This document shows, one piece after another, positions 37,238 through 45,067 of a stretch of DNA of 64,000 bases. This stretch comes from Sulfitobacter noctilucicola (GTDB lineage Bacteria; Pseudomonadota; Alphaproteobacteria; Rhodobacterales; Rhodobacteraceae). The stretch is taken from the NCBI RefSeq assembly GCF_000622385.1, contig NZ_JASD01000008.1, positions 2,790,001-2,854,000 on the forward strand. The letters run 5' to 3'. The position numbers were made by a program, and so were the translations under genes. Under the pieces are notes generated by a model. The model was not told where the DNA came from and ran no database searches. It saw only the letters and a program-made list of their open reading frames with translations. The stretch's first letter is position 1; each line of letters starts with the position of its first letter.

Positions 37238-38320
37238 ATGACAGCAACTGACAGGGGACGCCGTGCTTTTCTGGGTGGGCTGCTTGCGGCAGGTGCGGTG
37301 CCCCGCATTACCTGGGCCGATGCTGGCGCACCCGCGTTCCTGTCAGCCGCAGCCAGACCTGATGGCAACTATGTGCTCTGCGGTATCGGAGAGGACCTGA
37401 AAATCCGTTTCGAACGCCCGTTGCCAGCACGGGGTCATGCCGCGGCGGCGCATCCGGTTCGCCCTGAAGCGGTGGCTTTTGCGCGGCGTCCGGGCACCTT
37501 TGCCGTTGTCCTTGATTGTGCCACCGGAGACCAAAAAGCCAAGTTGACCGCACCGGCGGGGCGGCACTTTTACGGCCATGGAGCTTTCTCGCAGGATGGG
37601 CGTCTACTGTTCACGACGGAAAACAATTTTGAGGCCGGGCGCGGCTGTATCGGCGTGTGGGAAACCTCGCCCGGCTATCGCAGGATTGCTGAATGGGACA
37701 GCGGCGGCGTAGGCCCGCATGACATAAGGCGGCTTCCCGACAGTGACACGCTTGTGGTCGCCAACGGCGGGATCGACACCCACCCCGACACTGGCCGGAC
37801 AAAACTCAACATCCCCACAATGGCACCTAATCTTGCTTATATTGAAGACGGTGAGGTGGTAGAAACGGCCGCGTTACCTGCAAGGTTGCACAAGAACTCT
37901 ATCAGGCATCTGGATTTGGACGCGCATGGAACAGTGGCCTTCGGGATGCAGTGGCAGGGCAGCGGCCCCGTCGACGTGCTGGTTGGCACCCATACGAGAG
38001 GCAGTGCGCCGAAGCTGATGACCGCTGATCCGGGTGTTCTGCGGGATATGGACGGCTATATCGGAAGCATTGCGTTTTCGGGGAATGGCAAACAGATTGC
38101 CGTGACCTCTCCGCGTGGCGGAGTGCTACAGCTCTACGAGGTCGAAACTTCGGCTTTGGCGCAAGTGGTGGCATTTGAAGATGTCTGCGGGGTCGCGACG
38201 GTGGGAGGGCGCTTTGTAGCGACTTCAGGCACCGGGCAGGTGCGGTCGCTTGGACGCACTCAAGCGAAGACCGCGGAAGTGGTCGGGCTTGCATGGGACA
38301 ATCATCTGGTGCGCCTTTGA
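37238..38320 (+). CDS. DUF1513 protein, probable Tat-exported beta-propeller
   Basis: A 360-residue protein beginning MTATDRGRRAFLGGLLAAGA, where the paired arginines and hydrophobic stretch resemble a Tat signal. The body repeats propeller-like blades (HGAFSQDGRLLFTTENNF, GVGPHDIRRLPDSDTLVVANGG, GSIAFSGNGKQIAVTSP) and matches DUF1513. The family is regularly found beside imelysin and di-haem genes; its function is unknown, perhaps substrate binding or oxidation in the periplasm. It is the last gene of the iron-linked operon. Confidence 0.85.
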   Translation: MTATDRGRRAFLGGLLAAGAVPRITWADAGAPAFLSAAARPDGNYVLCGIGEDLKIRFERPLPARGHAAAAHPVRPEAVAFARRPGTFAVVLDCATGDQKAKLTAPAGRHFYGHGAFSQDGRLLFTTENNFEAGRGCIGVWETSPGYRRIAEWDSGGVGPHDIRRLPDSDTLVVANGGIDTHPDTGRTKLNIPTMAPNLAYIEDGEVVETAALPARLHKNSIRHLDLDAHGTVAFGMQWQGSGPVDVLVGTHTRGSAPKLMTADPGVLRDMDGYIGSIAFSGNGKQIAVTSPRGGVLQLYEVETSALAQVVAFEDVCGVATVGGRFVATSGTGQVRSLGRTQAKTAEVVGLAWDNHLVRL

Positions 38321-38440
38321 GTTTCTTTTACGAGGTTTGCGCGGTCACACCGCACGACCTGGCTGCTGACCGGGTGGGGGGCTTTCCTCTGCGCGAGACA
38401 GGGTTTAGGTGTGGCGAAACCCTCCCCGAAAGGATTTCCC

Positions 38441-39604
38441 ATGCCCGTCAAAAACCGCTTTGCCGAACTGCACGATGACATCACCGCTTGGCGCCGTGAT
38501 CTGCACGAAAATCCCGAAATACTGTTCGAAACACACCGCACCTCGGCGACGGTCGCCGAAAAGCTGCGTGCTTTCGGTTGCGACGAAGTCGTCGAAGGCA
38601 TCGGGCGGACCGGCGTGGTAGGTGTAATCAAAGGCAAGTCTCAGGCCTCTGGCAAAGTTATCGGCTTGCGTGCTGACATGGATGCGCTGCCGATCCCTGA
38701 ACAGACAGGTCTTCCCTATGCCTCCAAGGTGCCGGACGCGATGCACGCCTGTGGTCATGACGGCCATACGGCAATGCTGCTTGGCGCGGCGCAATATCTT
38801 GCCGAGACACGCAATTTCGATGGCACTGCGGTGGTGATCTTCCAGCCTGCCGAAGAGGGCGGCGGCGGCGGCAAAGAGATGTGCGACGACGGGATGATGG
38901 AGCGCTGGGGCATTCAGGAAGTATACGGGATGCACAACTGGCCTGGGATGCCTGCCGGATCCTTCGGCATTCGCACGGGCCCGTTCTTTGCAGCAACCGA
39001 TCTGTTGGATATCGAGATCGAGGGTCTGGGCGGTCATGCGGCCAAACCGCACGAGACGATTGATACCATGGTGGTGACGGCTCACATCATCACAGCTTTG
39101 CAAAGCATTGTCAGCCGCAACGCAGACCCGATCGGCAACATCGTGGTGTCGATCACGTCAATTGAAAGCTCTTCCAAGGCGTTCAACGTCATCCCGCAGC
39201 GGGTGAACCTGCTTGGCACCGTGCGCACCCTGTCGAATGAGCTGCGTGATCTGGCGGAAAAACGGGTGAGCGAGATTTGCGAAGGCATCGCTGCGACCTT
39301 CGGCGCGACGGCCAAGGTAAACTACAAGCGGAACTATCCGGTGATGGTGAACCACGAGGCACAGACCGAATTCGCCGCCGAAGTGGCGCGTGGCATTTCC
39401 GGCCAGTGCGATGAAGCGCCTTTGGTCATGGGGGGCGAGGACTTTGCCTTTATGCTCGAAGCGCGGCCGGGTGCCTATATTCTGGTTGGCAATGGCGAAG
39501 GTGCTGCGGTGCACCACCCGATGTACAACTTCAACGACGATGTCATTCCAACGGGATGTTCATGGTGGGCCGGAATTGTAGAGCAGCGTATGCCCGCCGC
39601 GTAA
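38441..39604 (+). CDS. M20 aminoacylase paralogue
   Basis: A 387-residue amidohydrolase clearly paralogous to the gene at 27638: it shares the openings MPVKNRFAE/MPIKNRFAE, GLRADMDALPI, MHACGHDGHTAMLLGAAQYLAETRNFDG and PAEEGGGGG. The C-terminus has MGGEDFAFML and GAYILVGNG. It probably hydrolyses an N-acyl amino acid; differences in the lid (GGHAAKPHETIDT) may change specificity. The ATG at 38441 follows a GAAAGGA site. It stands alone after the iron operon and faces the glycosyltransferase gene. Confidence 0.9.
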   Translation: MPVKNRFAELHDDITAWRRDLHENPEILFETHRTSATVAEKLRAFGCDEVVEGIGRTGVVGVIKGKSQASGKVIGLRADMDALPIPEQTGLPYASKVPDAMHACGHDGHTAMLLGAAQYLAETRNFDGTAVVIFQPAEEGGGGGKEMCDDGMMERWGIQEVYGMHNWPGMPAGSFGIRTGPFFAATDLLDIEIEGLGGHAAKPHETIDTMVVTAHIITALQSIVSRNADPIGNIVVSITSIESSSKAFNVIPQRVNLLGTVRTLSNELRDLAEKRVSEICEGIAATFGATAKVNYKRNYPVMVNHEAQTEFAAEVARGISGQCDEAPLVMGGEDFAFMLEARPGAYILVGNGEGAAVHHPMYNFNDDVIPTGCSWWAGIVEQRMPAA

Positions 39605-39615
39605 GATGTGGATCG

Positions 39616-39646
39616 CGTAAGGTGGAGGAAACCTCCTCCTCCTAAC
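39616..39646. repeat. REP-like palindrome, copy D
   Basis: GTAAGGTGGAGG, a three-base loop and CCTCC followed by TCCTCCTAAC form an imperfect palindrome between convergent genes. It shares the GTAAGGTGG arm with the perfect copy at 20559. Confidence 0.4.
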
Positions 39647-39656
39647 GGCGCACGCC

Positions 39657-40709
39657 CTAAGCCAATAATCGTCGGTAGAGTCTCACCAAATCTGTCGCCT
39701 CACGCTCGATTGAGAATTTCTCGGCGATATGAGGTCGGCTGTTGTCAGCCCAGCGCGCAAGCGTTTCCGGCGCGTCCAAGGCTGCCTGTGTGGCTTCCGC
39801 TAAAGCAGGGATGTCATCGGGGTCGACCAATGTGCCAGTCTCGCCTTCGACCACAAGCGCGTCGAAAGCACCAACACGGGTGGCGATGACAGGTATGCCG
39901 CAAGCCATTGCTTCGATCGGTGTCAGGCCAAAGCCCTCCCACCTTTGGGGGGCCACGTAGAGATCGAGAACGCGGTACCAGTCCGCCATGTCCTCGACCG
40001 GCACTTCGGGCAAAAACAACAGGCGGTCTGAAAGTCCTTCTGCGGCCACGCGGTCCTTTAATGATTGTTCAAAAGCGCGGTGTTTGTCGGTGGCGCGGCC
40101 CATAACGAGCGCGTGAGCTTCGGGGTGGGCATGCAATACTGGGATCATCGCATCGACAAAGGCGTCAGTGCCTTTTTGGGCGCGGATGCGGCCGTAGCAC
40201 CCTATCAGGACACCATCGGGAAGACCGAGGCGGCCGCGCAGCGCAGCGCGGTCCTGCGCGGGCGTGTAATCGTCCAGATCAATGCCGTGCATGATGACTT
40301 GGGCAGGGTGTTCGAGATAGCTGTTGGTGCGTTCAGATGTGGCGACGACAGCATCCATGCGCCGGATTAGCCAACGGGTAAGGCCGGATTGTTTGCGTTG
40401 CGATGCGGACGTAAAGACTAGCTTCAGGCGCTTGCCCAACAGGTATTTCAGCGCCAGCCCGCCGATCATCTCCACGTTGCGCCGCGCATGCCAGACACGG
40501 TGTCCATCCGGACCGGAGCGCGGCATGGTGAGCAGCGCCGTGAGCGGGATTTGCGGAACATGCGGCGGGATCACAGGGCCGGTCGCGGCAATCGCAATGC
40601 TGCGCGATTGGACAGGGACGAGGCGCACCACGGTCGCTGTCACACCAGAGAGGCGCTTTTTGAAATTGGGCGCAATGACCTGCAGCTTTCGGATGTCCAC
40701 ACTGCTCAT
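39657..40709 (-). CDS. Glycosyltransferase family 4 (GT-B)
   Basis: A 350-residue GT-B glycosyltransferase. C-terminal motifs: GCYGRIRAQKGTDAFVDAMI, FLPEVPVEDMADWYRVLDLYVAPQRWEGFGLTPIEAMACGIPVIAT with the EX7E donor-binding pattern, and VDPDDIPALAEA. It starts MSSVDIRKLQVIAPNFKKRLSG and has no membrane segment. Its start overlaps the waaA stop by 4 bp, so it most likely adds a sugar to the lipopolysaccharide core next to Kdo. The upstream open frame to 40799 belongs to overlap with waaA and is rejected. Confidence 0.85.
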   Translation of the reverse strand: MSSVDIRKLQVIAPNFKKRLSGVTATVVRLVPVQSRSIAIAATGPVIPPHVPQIPLTALLTMPRSGPDGHRVWHARRNVEMIGGLALKYLLGKRLKLVFTSASQRKQSGLTRWLIRRMDAVVATSERTNSYLEHPAQVIMHGIDLDDYTPAQDRAALRGRLGLPDGVLIGCYGRIRAQKGTDAFVDAMIPVLHAHPEAHALVMGRATDKHRAFEQSLKDRVAAEGLSDRLLFLPEVPVEDMADWYRVLDLYVAPQRWEGFGLTPIEAMACGIPVIATRVGAFDALVVEGETGTLVDPDDIPALAEATQAALDAPETLARWADNSRPHIAEKFSIEREATDLVRLYRRLLA

Positions 40710-41989
40710 GGTGCCAGCTCCAGCGCGTTGATCAATCTTTCGGCGATGCTGTCGAGCATATCGGTCTGCCCTGCCACGAAAGCCTGTGCGGCGGTACACG
40801 CCTTGGCACGGGCTGTGTCATCGTCTAGTAGATGCCCGACGCGCGCAGCGAGATCAGCGCCATCGGCGACCAGCCGCGCGGCCCCGGCCGCCTCCATCGC
40901 GGCATATGTTTCGGCAAAATTGGTGACGTGTGTACCGGATAGGACAGTGGCACCCGATTGCGCCACCTCAAAGGGGTTGTGCCCGCCGATGGGCCGCAGC
41001 GATCCGCCAAGAAAGACAATATCGCCAAGTGCATACCAAAGACCCAATTCGCCCATCGTATCGGCAAGAAAAACTTGCGCGCCGGGCATGTCGCCGCGCG
41101 TGCGCCGGGTAAAGCTCAGGCCCGCGCCTGCAATCAGGTTCATCACATCCCGACCGCGCTCCGGATGGCGGGGGGCGAGGATCAGGCAAAGGTCAGGGTG
41201 CGTCTTCAACAGCTCTTTATGAGCGGCCAGAACGGCTTCTTCTTCGCCCGCGTGGGTGGAGGAGGCGATCCAGACGGGCCGGTGGCCAAGGGCTGCGCGG
41301 GCTTCGAACAGTGCGTCATCATCCAGCGGCAGGGGACCCGCCATGGATTTAAGGTTGATGCCGCGGGCGACCCGGGCGGCGGGGGCGTGCATCGCCACCA
41401 TTGCTTCGGCCATCGTATCGTTCTGGGTAAGGATCAGCGAAAAGCTATCCAGAAGATAACGCGCCAGACGCGGTCGTTTGCGCCATCCGGCCATAGAGCG
41501 CTCCGAGAGGCGCGCGTTGACCAGCGCCAGTTTGGCATCGCTGTCATGGGTACGGCGCAACATCTGCGGCCAAAGCTCGCTTTCCACAAAGATTGCAGCG
41601 TTGGGCCGCCAGTGTTTCAGAAACCGTTTCAAAGGGCCGGGGGAATCGAAGGGCGCGAATTGATGAACAGTACGGGGCGGCATGCGTTCGGATAGCAGCT
41701 TTGCCGAGGTGGCAGTGCCAGATGTAATCAGGAATTGCGCCTTGGGCAGCTTCAGTCCCATTCGTGTGATCAGCGCCAGCACCGACAGGCTTTCGCCGAC
41801 GGAGGCCGCGTGAAACCAGATCAATGGTCCGCCATCTTCGCGTGGCTCCGTGGCGTGGCCGATCTTCTCATGCGCCCGCATCGCGCTGAAACCTGCATCA
41901 CGCAGCTTGCGCGTTTCAATCATGGCAGCGAAAGGCACAAGCAACATGCTCGCCCCGACCCATGCACGGTAGAGAAAGGGCACGGACAT
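40706..41989 (-). CDS. waaA: 3-deoxy-D-manno-octulosonic acid (Kdo) transferase
   Basis: A 427-residue inner-membrane-anchored enzyme that transfers Kdo from CMP-Kdo to lipid A precursor. One N-terminal hydrophobic segment (FLYRAWVGASMLLVPFAAM) is followed by WFHAASVGESLSVLALI, the classic WaaA motif, FVESELWPQM, and GGSLRPIGGHNPFEVAQSGATVLSGTHVTNFAE near the C-terminus. It sits 8 bp after moaA and overlaps the downstream glycosyltransferase by 4 bp. Confidence 0.94.
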   Translation of the reverse strand: MSVPFLYRAWVGASMLLVPFAAMIETRKLRDAGFSAMRAHEKIGHATEPREDGGPLIWFHAASVGESLSVLALITRMGLKLPKAQFLITSGTATSAKLLSERMPPRTVHQFAPFDSPGPLKRFLKHWRPNAAIFVESELWPQMLRRTHDSDAKLALVNARLSERSMAGWRKRPRLARYLLDSFSLILTQNDTMAEAMVAMHAPAARVARGINLKSMAGPLPLDDDALFEARAALGHRPVWIASSTHAGEEEAVLAAHKELLKTHPDLCLILAPRHPERGRDVMNLIAGAGLSFTRRTRGDMPGAQVFLADTMGELGLWYALGDIVFLGGSLRPIGGHNPFEVAQSGATVLSGTHVTNFAETYAAMEAAGAARLVADGADLAARVGHLLDDDTARAKACTAAQAFVAGQTDMLDSIAERLINALELAP

Positions 41990-41997
41990 CTGTTTGC

Positions 41998-43005
41998 TCA
42001 GCCGCCTGTGTGGCTCATGTGGCGGGGCATCTGGCCATCCAGCTTTTGGCGTGAATAGTCGAAGTCATGGCCTTTGGGCTTGAGATTGATCGCGGCGCGA
42101 ATGGCGTCCTCGAGCGGGCCATTGTCGGTCGGGCTGGCACGCAGAGGGCTGCGCAGATCTGCCATGTCTTCCTGACCGAGGCACAGATAAATCTCGCCCG
42201 TGCAGGTCAGGCGCACGCGATTGCAGCTTTCGCAGAAGTTATGGCTGAGCGGTGTGATGAAGCCGATTTTCTGACCGGTTTCTTCCAGCCGCACGTAGCG
42301 GGCAGGGCCGCCCGTTCGCTCTGCCAGATCGCTGACGGTGTAGTGATCGGCGTACCGTGCGCGTACGTCTTTGAGTGACCAGTATTGCCCCAGACGATCT
42401 TCGTTGCCCAAATCGCCCATCGGCATGACTTCGATCCACGTCAGATCCATGTCCCGCTCAGCGCACCATGCAGTGATGGTTGGCAGTTCTTCTTCGTTGA
42501 AACCTTTGAGCGCAACTGCGTTGATCTTGACGCGCAGACCGGCTTTTTGTGCCGCATCGACACCGCGTAGCACTTGGGGCAGGCGACCCCAGCGGGTGAT
42601 ATCTGCAAACTTCTGCTCGTCCAGCGTATCAAGAGAGATGTTCACGCGGCGCACACCAGCGGCGTAAAGCTGATCTGCAAAACGTTCGAGTTGGCTACCG
42701 TTGGTTGTCAGTGTCAGCTCTTTCAACGCTCCGCTTTCCAGATGGCGGGTCATGCCGTTGAAAAAGGTCATGATGTCACGGCGGACCAGCGGCTCTCCAC
42801 CTGTGATGCGCAGTTTCTGCACGCCAAGCCCTACAAAGGTAGAACACATGCGATCCAGCTCTTCCAAGGTCAACAGTTCCTTTTTCGGCAGGAACGTCAT
42901 GTTCTCGGACATGCAATAGACACAGCGGAAATCGCAGCGGTCCGTCACAGAGACACGCAGATAAGTAATTGCGCGCGCGAATGGGTCGATCAAGGGTGCG
43001 TTCAT
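41998..43005 (-). CDS. moaA: GTP 3',8-cyclase MoaA
   Basis: A 335-residue radical SAM enzyme for the first step of molybdenum cofactor synthesis. The N-terminal cluster motif CDFRCVYC has cysteines 24, 28 and 31. The [10 protein letters not shown] motif follows. The second cluster lies in [22 protein letters not shown] near residue 250. The C-terminal end is HMSHTGG; the terminal glycines are expected in this family. The ATG at 43005 fits the family N-terminus better than upstream starts. It leads an operon with waaA, an unusual but co-directional pairing. Confidence 0.95.
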   Translation of the reverse strand: MNAPLIDPFARAITYLRVSVTDRCDFRCVYCMSENMTFLPKKELLTLEELDRMCSTFVGLGVQKLRITGGEPLVRRDIMTFFNGMTRHLESGALKELTLTTNGSQLERFADQLYAAGVRRVNISLDTLDEQKFADITRWGRLPQVLRGVDAAQKAGLRVKINAVALKGFNEEELPTITAWCAERDMDLTWIEVMPMGDLGNEDRLGQYWSLKDVRARYADHYTVSDLAERTGGPARYVRLEETGQKIGFITPLSHNFCESCNRVRLTCTGEIYLCLGQEDMADLRSPLRASPTDNGPLEDAIRAAINLKPKGHDFDYSRQKLDGQMPRHMSHTGG

Positions 43006-43113
43006 GCCTGTATTGGTAGTCCTCCGCCGGTGAGGGGGCAAGCAACATTTGGGTGATTGAAGCGGCAGCAGAGGCGGGCTAGGCTGAGGTATTGCAAAAA
43101 GAAGGAATTGAAT

Positions 43114-43245
43114 ATGAAACAGCTATTGATCGCGGGCGTTTTTCTGAGCTTTCTCGCAGGGTGCACAGAGCCGGAACCGGTTGCAGCGCCTGAGCCTGAA
43201 CCGGAAGACAAGATTGTACCGCTGAGCATCAAATTGCCGGAATAA
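43114..43245 (+). CDS. Very small lipoprotein
   Basis: A 43-residue peptide with a lipoprotein signal ([17 protein letters not shown]; lipobox LAGC, cysteine 17) and a short Glu/Pro-rich mature part ([16 protein letters not shown]). A GAAGGA site precedes the ATG at 43114. It is divergent from moaA and followed 36 bp later by another lipoprotein gene. It is probably anchored to a membrane; no function can be given. Confidence 0.65.
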   Translation: MKQLLIAGVFLSFLAGCTEPEPVAAPEPEPEDKIVPLSIKLPE

Positions 43246-43281
43246 GCGAACACAAGATCGGTTGGTAAGGGGTAGTCGGGT

Positions 43282-43803
43282 ATGAAACAGGTTGTATGGG
43301 CAAGCGGTCTTGGACTGTTACTGTCAGGGTGTGCAAACGTCGGAGATTTCTTCCGGCCTGACGCACCTGCTGAGGTAACAACAGCAGCGCAGACTGTGCC
43401 AGCAGCCCCCGAAGTGGAGGCCGCACCGCTTGCGCCTGCGACCGCCGCACCCCCGCCACCACCAGCCGCCCGCACTGCAGAAGCGCTCGACACGACGACG
43501 CCAGAGCAACGCGCGGCGGCGGCCGCACCTGCGGCTGCGGATACCCCCAAGAAAACCCTCGGAAAAACAGTGGTTTCATTGGGTAGCCCAACGGAGCCGG
43601 GTTTGTGGTTGAAGACACCACTTGTCACAGCCGAGGCACAGGGCCGGGTGACAAACCCTGCGAACGGAAAGTCATCGCTGGTGACGTTGCTGCCGCTGGA
43701 AGGGCCCGCCACAGCGGGCAGCCGCATGTCGCTGGCTGCGATGCGCGTAATCGACGTGTCTTTGACTGATTTGACAGAAGTGGATGTCGCGCTAGAAGGT
43801 TAG
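43282..43803 (+). CDS. Alanine/proline-rich lipoprotein
   Basis: A 173-residue lipoprotein: signal MKQVVWASGLGLLLSGC with cysteine 17, an Ala/Pro-rich linker to about residue 90, then a compact C-terminal domain (TVVSLGSPTEPGLWLKTPLVTAEAQGRV, LVTLLPLEGP, SRMSLAAMRVIDVSLTDLTEVDV). Homologues in related genera are sometimes labelled galactarate dehydratase, a name the sequence does not support. It probably acts at the envelope. It converges on the DNA alkylation repair gene. Confidence 0.7.
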   Translation: MKQVVWASGLGLLLSGCANVGDFFRPDAPAEVTTAAQTVPAAPEVEAAPLAPATAAPPPPPAARTAEALDTTTPEQRAAAAAPAAADTPKKTLGKTVVSLGSPTEPGLWLKTPLVTAEAQGRVTNPANGKSSLVTLLPLEGPATAGSRMSLAAMRVIDVSLTDLTEVDVALEG

Positions 43804-43810
43804 CGCCGCA

Positions 43811-44500
43811 TCACTGTTGTGACTTTTTCAGAATCCGCAGTGCTTCCTTGACCGCGAAAGGCTTCATCTGCGTGCCGTATTTATCGATAAATGCCGTGGT
43901 ACGGGCCGCGTCATGTTTGGACAGCTCGCGCAACCACCAGCCAATCGCCTTTTGAATGAACCACTGGTGGTCTGTTGTCAGCTCAGCCGCCCAGTCCAGA
44001 ACACGGTCACGTGCTTCGAGCTCTGCCGGTTTGGGATGGTTCTGTTTGGTCCAGGGAAGCGTGCTGACCAATGCCGCGCGGCGGGTCCACATGTGGTCGG
44101 ACTTCACCCACTCCGCCACTGTGTCGAGCCGTGACGGATCTGCAACCAACCGCTTTTGACCGGCCATGCAGGCATGATCCGCTATCGCCCAACTGTCAAA
44201 ATCGGGTGTCCAGGATGCGATCAATTCCCACGCAGCCGTATCGTCAGGGCGGATACGCGCTTGCGTTAGCAGCTTTGCCGCCGCGACCCGGGCTTCATAG
44301 ATGTCGGTTTTCCACAGAGCATCCGCCAGTGCGACACGCTCGGGCGTCTCAAGCTCGCTGCGCCATTCTTTTGTTAGCGTGTCGATTTGGGGGTTGCTGA
44401 GGCCAAGATAGACGCGATCTGCCTTGTGATATTTGCGCATATCAATGGCGCGGGCTGGGTCTGTCAGGCCAGTCAGCTGTTCGAGATAGGGTTCATGCAT
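43811..44500 (-). CDS. DNA alkylation repair protein (HEAT-like)
   Basis: A 229-residue all-helical protein of the AlkC/AlkD-like superfamily, related to glycosylases that remove alkylated bases. Motifs such as VYLGLSNPQIDTLTKEWR, AARKLLTQARIRPDDT-type repeat, the WTPDFDSWAIADHAC segment, and FIQKAIGWWLRELSKHD are characteristic. The ATG at 44500 begins the family N-terminus (MHEPYLEQLTG); the long upstream extension overlaps the next gene and is rejected. It overlaps the pyridoxamine oxidase-like gene by 8 bp and is probably co-transcribed. Confidence 0.85.
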   Translation of the reverse strand: MHEPYLEQLTGLTDPARAIDMRKYHKADRVYLGLSNPQIDTLTKEWRSELETPERVALADALWKTDIYEARVAAAKLLTQARIRPDDTAAWELIASWTPDFDSWAIADHACMAGQKRLVADPSRLDTVAEWVKSDHMWTRRAALVSTLPWTKQNHPKPAELEARDRVLDWAAELTTDHQWFIQKAIGWWLRELSKHDAARTTAFIDKYGTQMKPFAVKEALRILKKSQQ

Positions 44501-45047
44501 CGGGATCCGCCAGTATATGAGTTGGCATTCCGTCAATGGAATGCTGATTGTCACGCGCCCATGTTGCCTCAACCCCCGGACGCCCCTTGGTTTCGGACCA
44601 TCTGGCCAGCACATTCCGCTCCCCTGCGTAGTCATAGAAGGGGACTGCATATCCGCATGAGGTCTGGAGCAGATCAACCTCCATATCATAGATCTGGCGC
44701 GCACCGTTGTCCTGCGCGAACTCTGAATTGAGATGGTCAAACGCGGCATCGCGTGGATGCAACGTGCGGGCAGTGCCGTAAGCTCGCATGATCATCGGGC
44801 GGGTCTCAAACCCGCACCACATCAGCGTCATGCGGTTAACACGGGCGAGGTGGGCTGCCGTTTCGTTTCCGGAGCCGGACAGATTGCGCCAGATAATCCG
44901 GTTCGGGCCCATAACGCGCAGGCTGTCCATCCCCTTGGGGGAGACATTTACACGGCCTTCCTCCGCAGCAGTGCCGCAAAAGAAGATATGCTGCGCTTCG
45001 ATAAACTTGCGATGGTCGTCGGTAATCTGGTCGAACTGCTTGGCCAT
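44493..45047 (-). CDS. Pyridoxamine 5'-phosphate oxidase-like protein
   Basis: A 184-residue flavin-binding split-barrel protein. Features: FIEAQHIFFCGTAAEEGRVNVSPKGMDSLRV at the start and NRIIWRNLSGSGNETAAHL as the FMN-binding core, then a TCGYAVPFYDY-like C-terminal segment (TSCGYAVPFYDYAGER). Such proteins bind FMN, F420 or haem; true PNPOx activity is unproven. It lies 20 bp after glmS and overlaps the alkylation repair gene, forming the tail of a glmU-glmS transcript. Confidence 0.8.
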   Translation of the reverse strand: MAKQFDQITDDHRKFIEAQHIFFCGTAAEEGRVNVSPKGMDSLRVMGPNRIIWRNLSGSGNETAAHLARVNRMTLMWCGFETRPMIMRAYGTARTLHPRDAAFDHLNSEFAQDNGARQIYDMEVDLLQTSCGYAVPFYDYAGERNVLARWSETKGRPGVEATWARDNQHSIDGMPTHILADPDA

Positions 45048-45067
45048 TTGGTCCTTTCGAAGCGACG

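Noticed and set aside
39657..40799. Extended glycosyltransferase start at 40799
   Set aside because: The extension lies within waaA in another frame and is Arg-rich, typical of shadow translation. ATG 40709 gives a 4-bp overlap as in other operons here.
43440..43530. Simple repeat in the Ala/Pro-rich lipoprotein gene
   Set aside because: The GCC/CCG-rich stretch reflects a biased linker, not a tandem repeat with a constant unit.
43811..44749. Long form of the DNA alkylation repair protein (312 residues)
   Set aside because: The extra N-terminus is the antisense/out-of-frame reading of the flavoprotein gene; the family N-terminus starts at ATG 44500.
45048..45067. glmS-type riboswitch or ribozyme
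   Set aside because: The glmS gene follows glmU by 2 bp, leaving no leader for a ribozyme, and such ribozymes are typical of Gram-positive bacteria.
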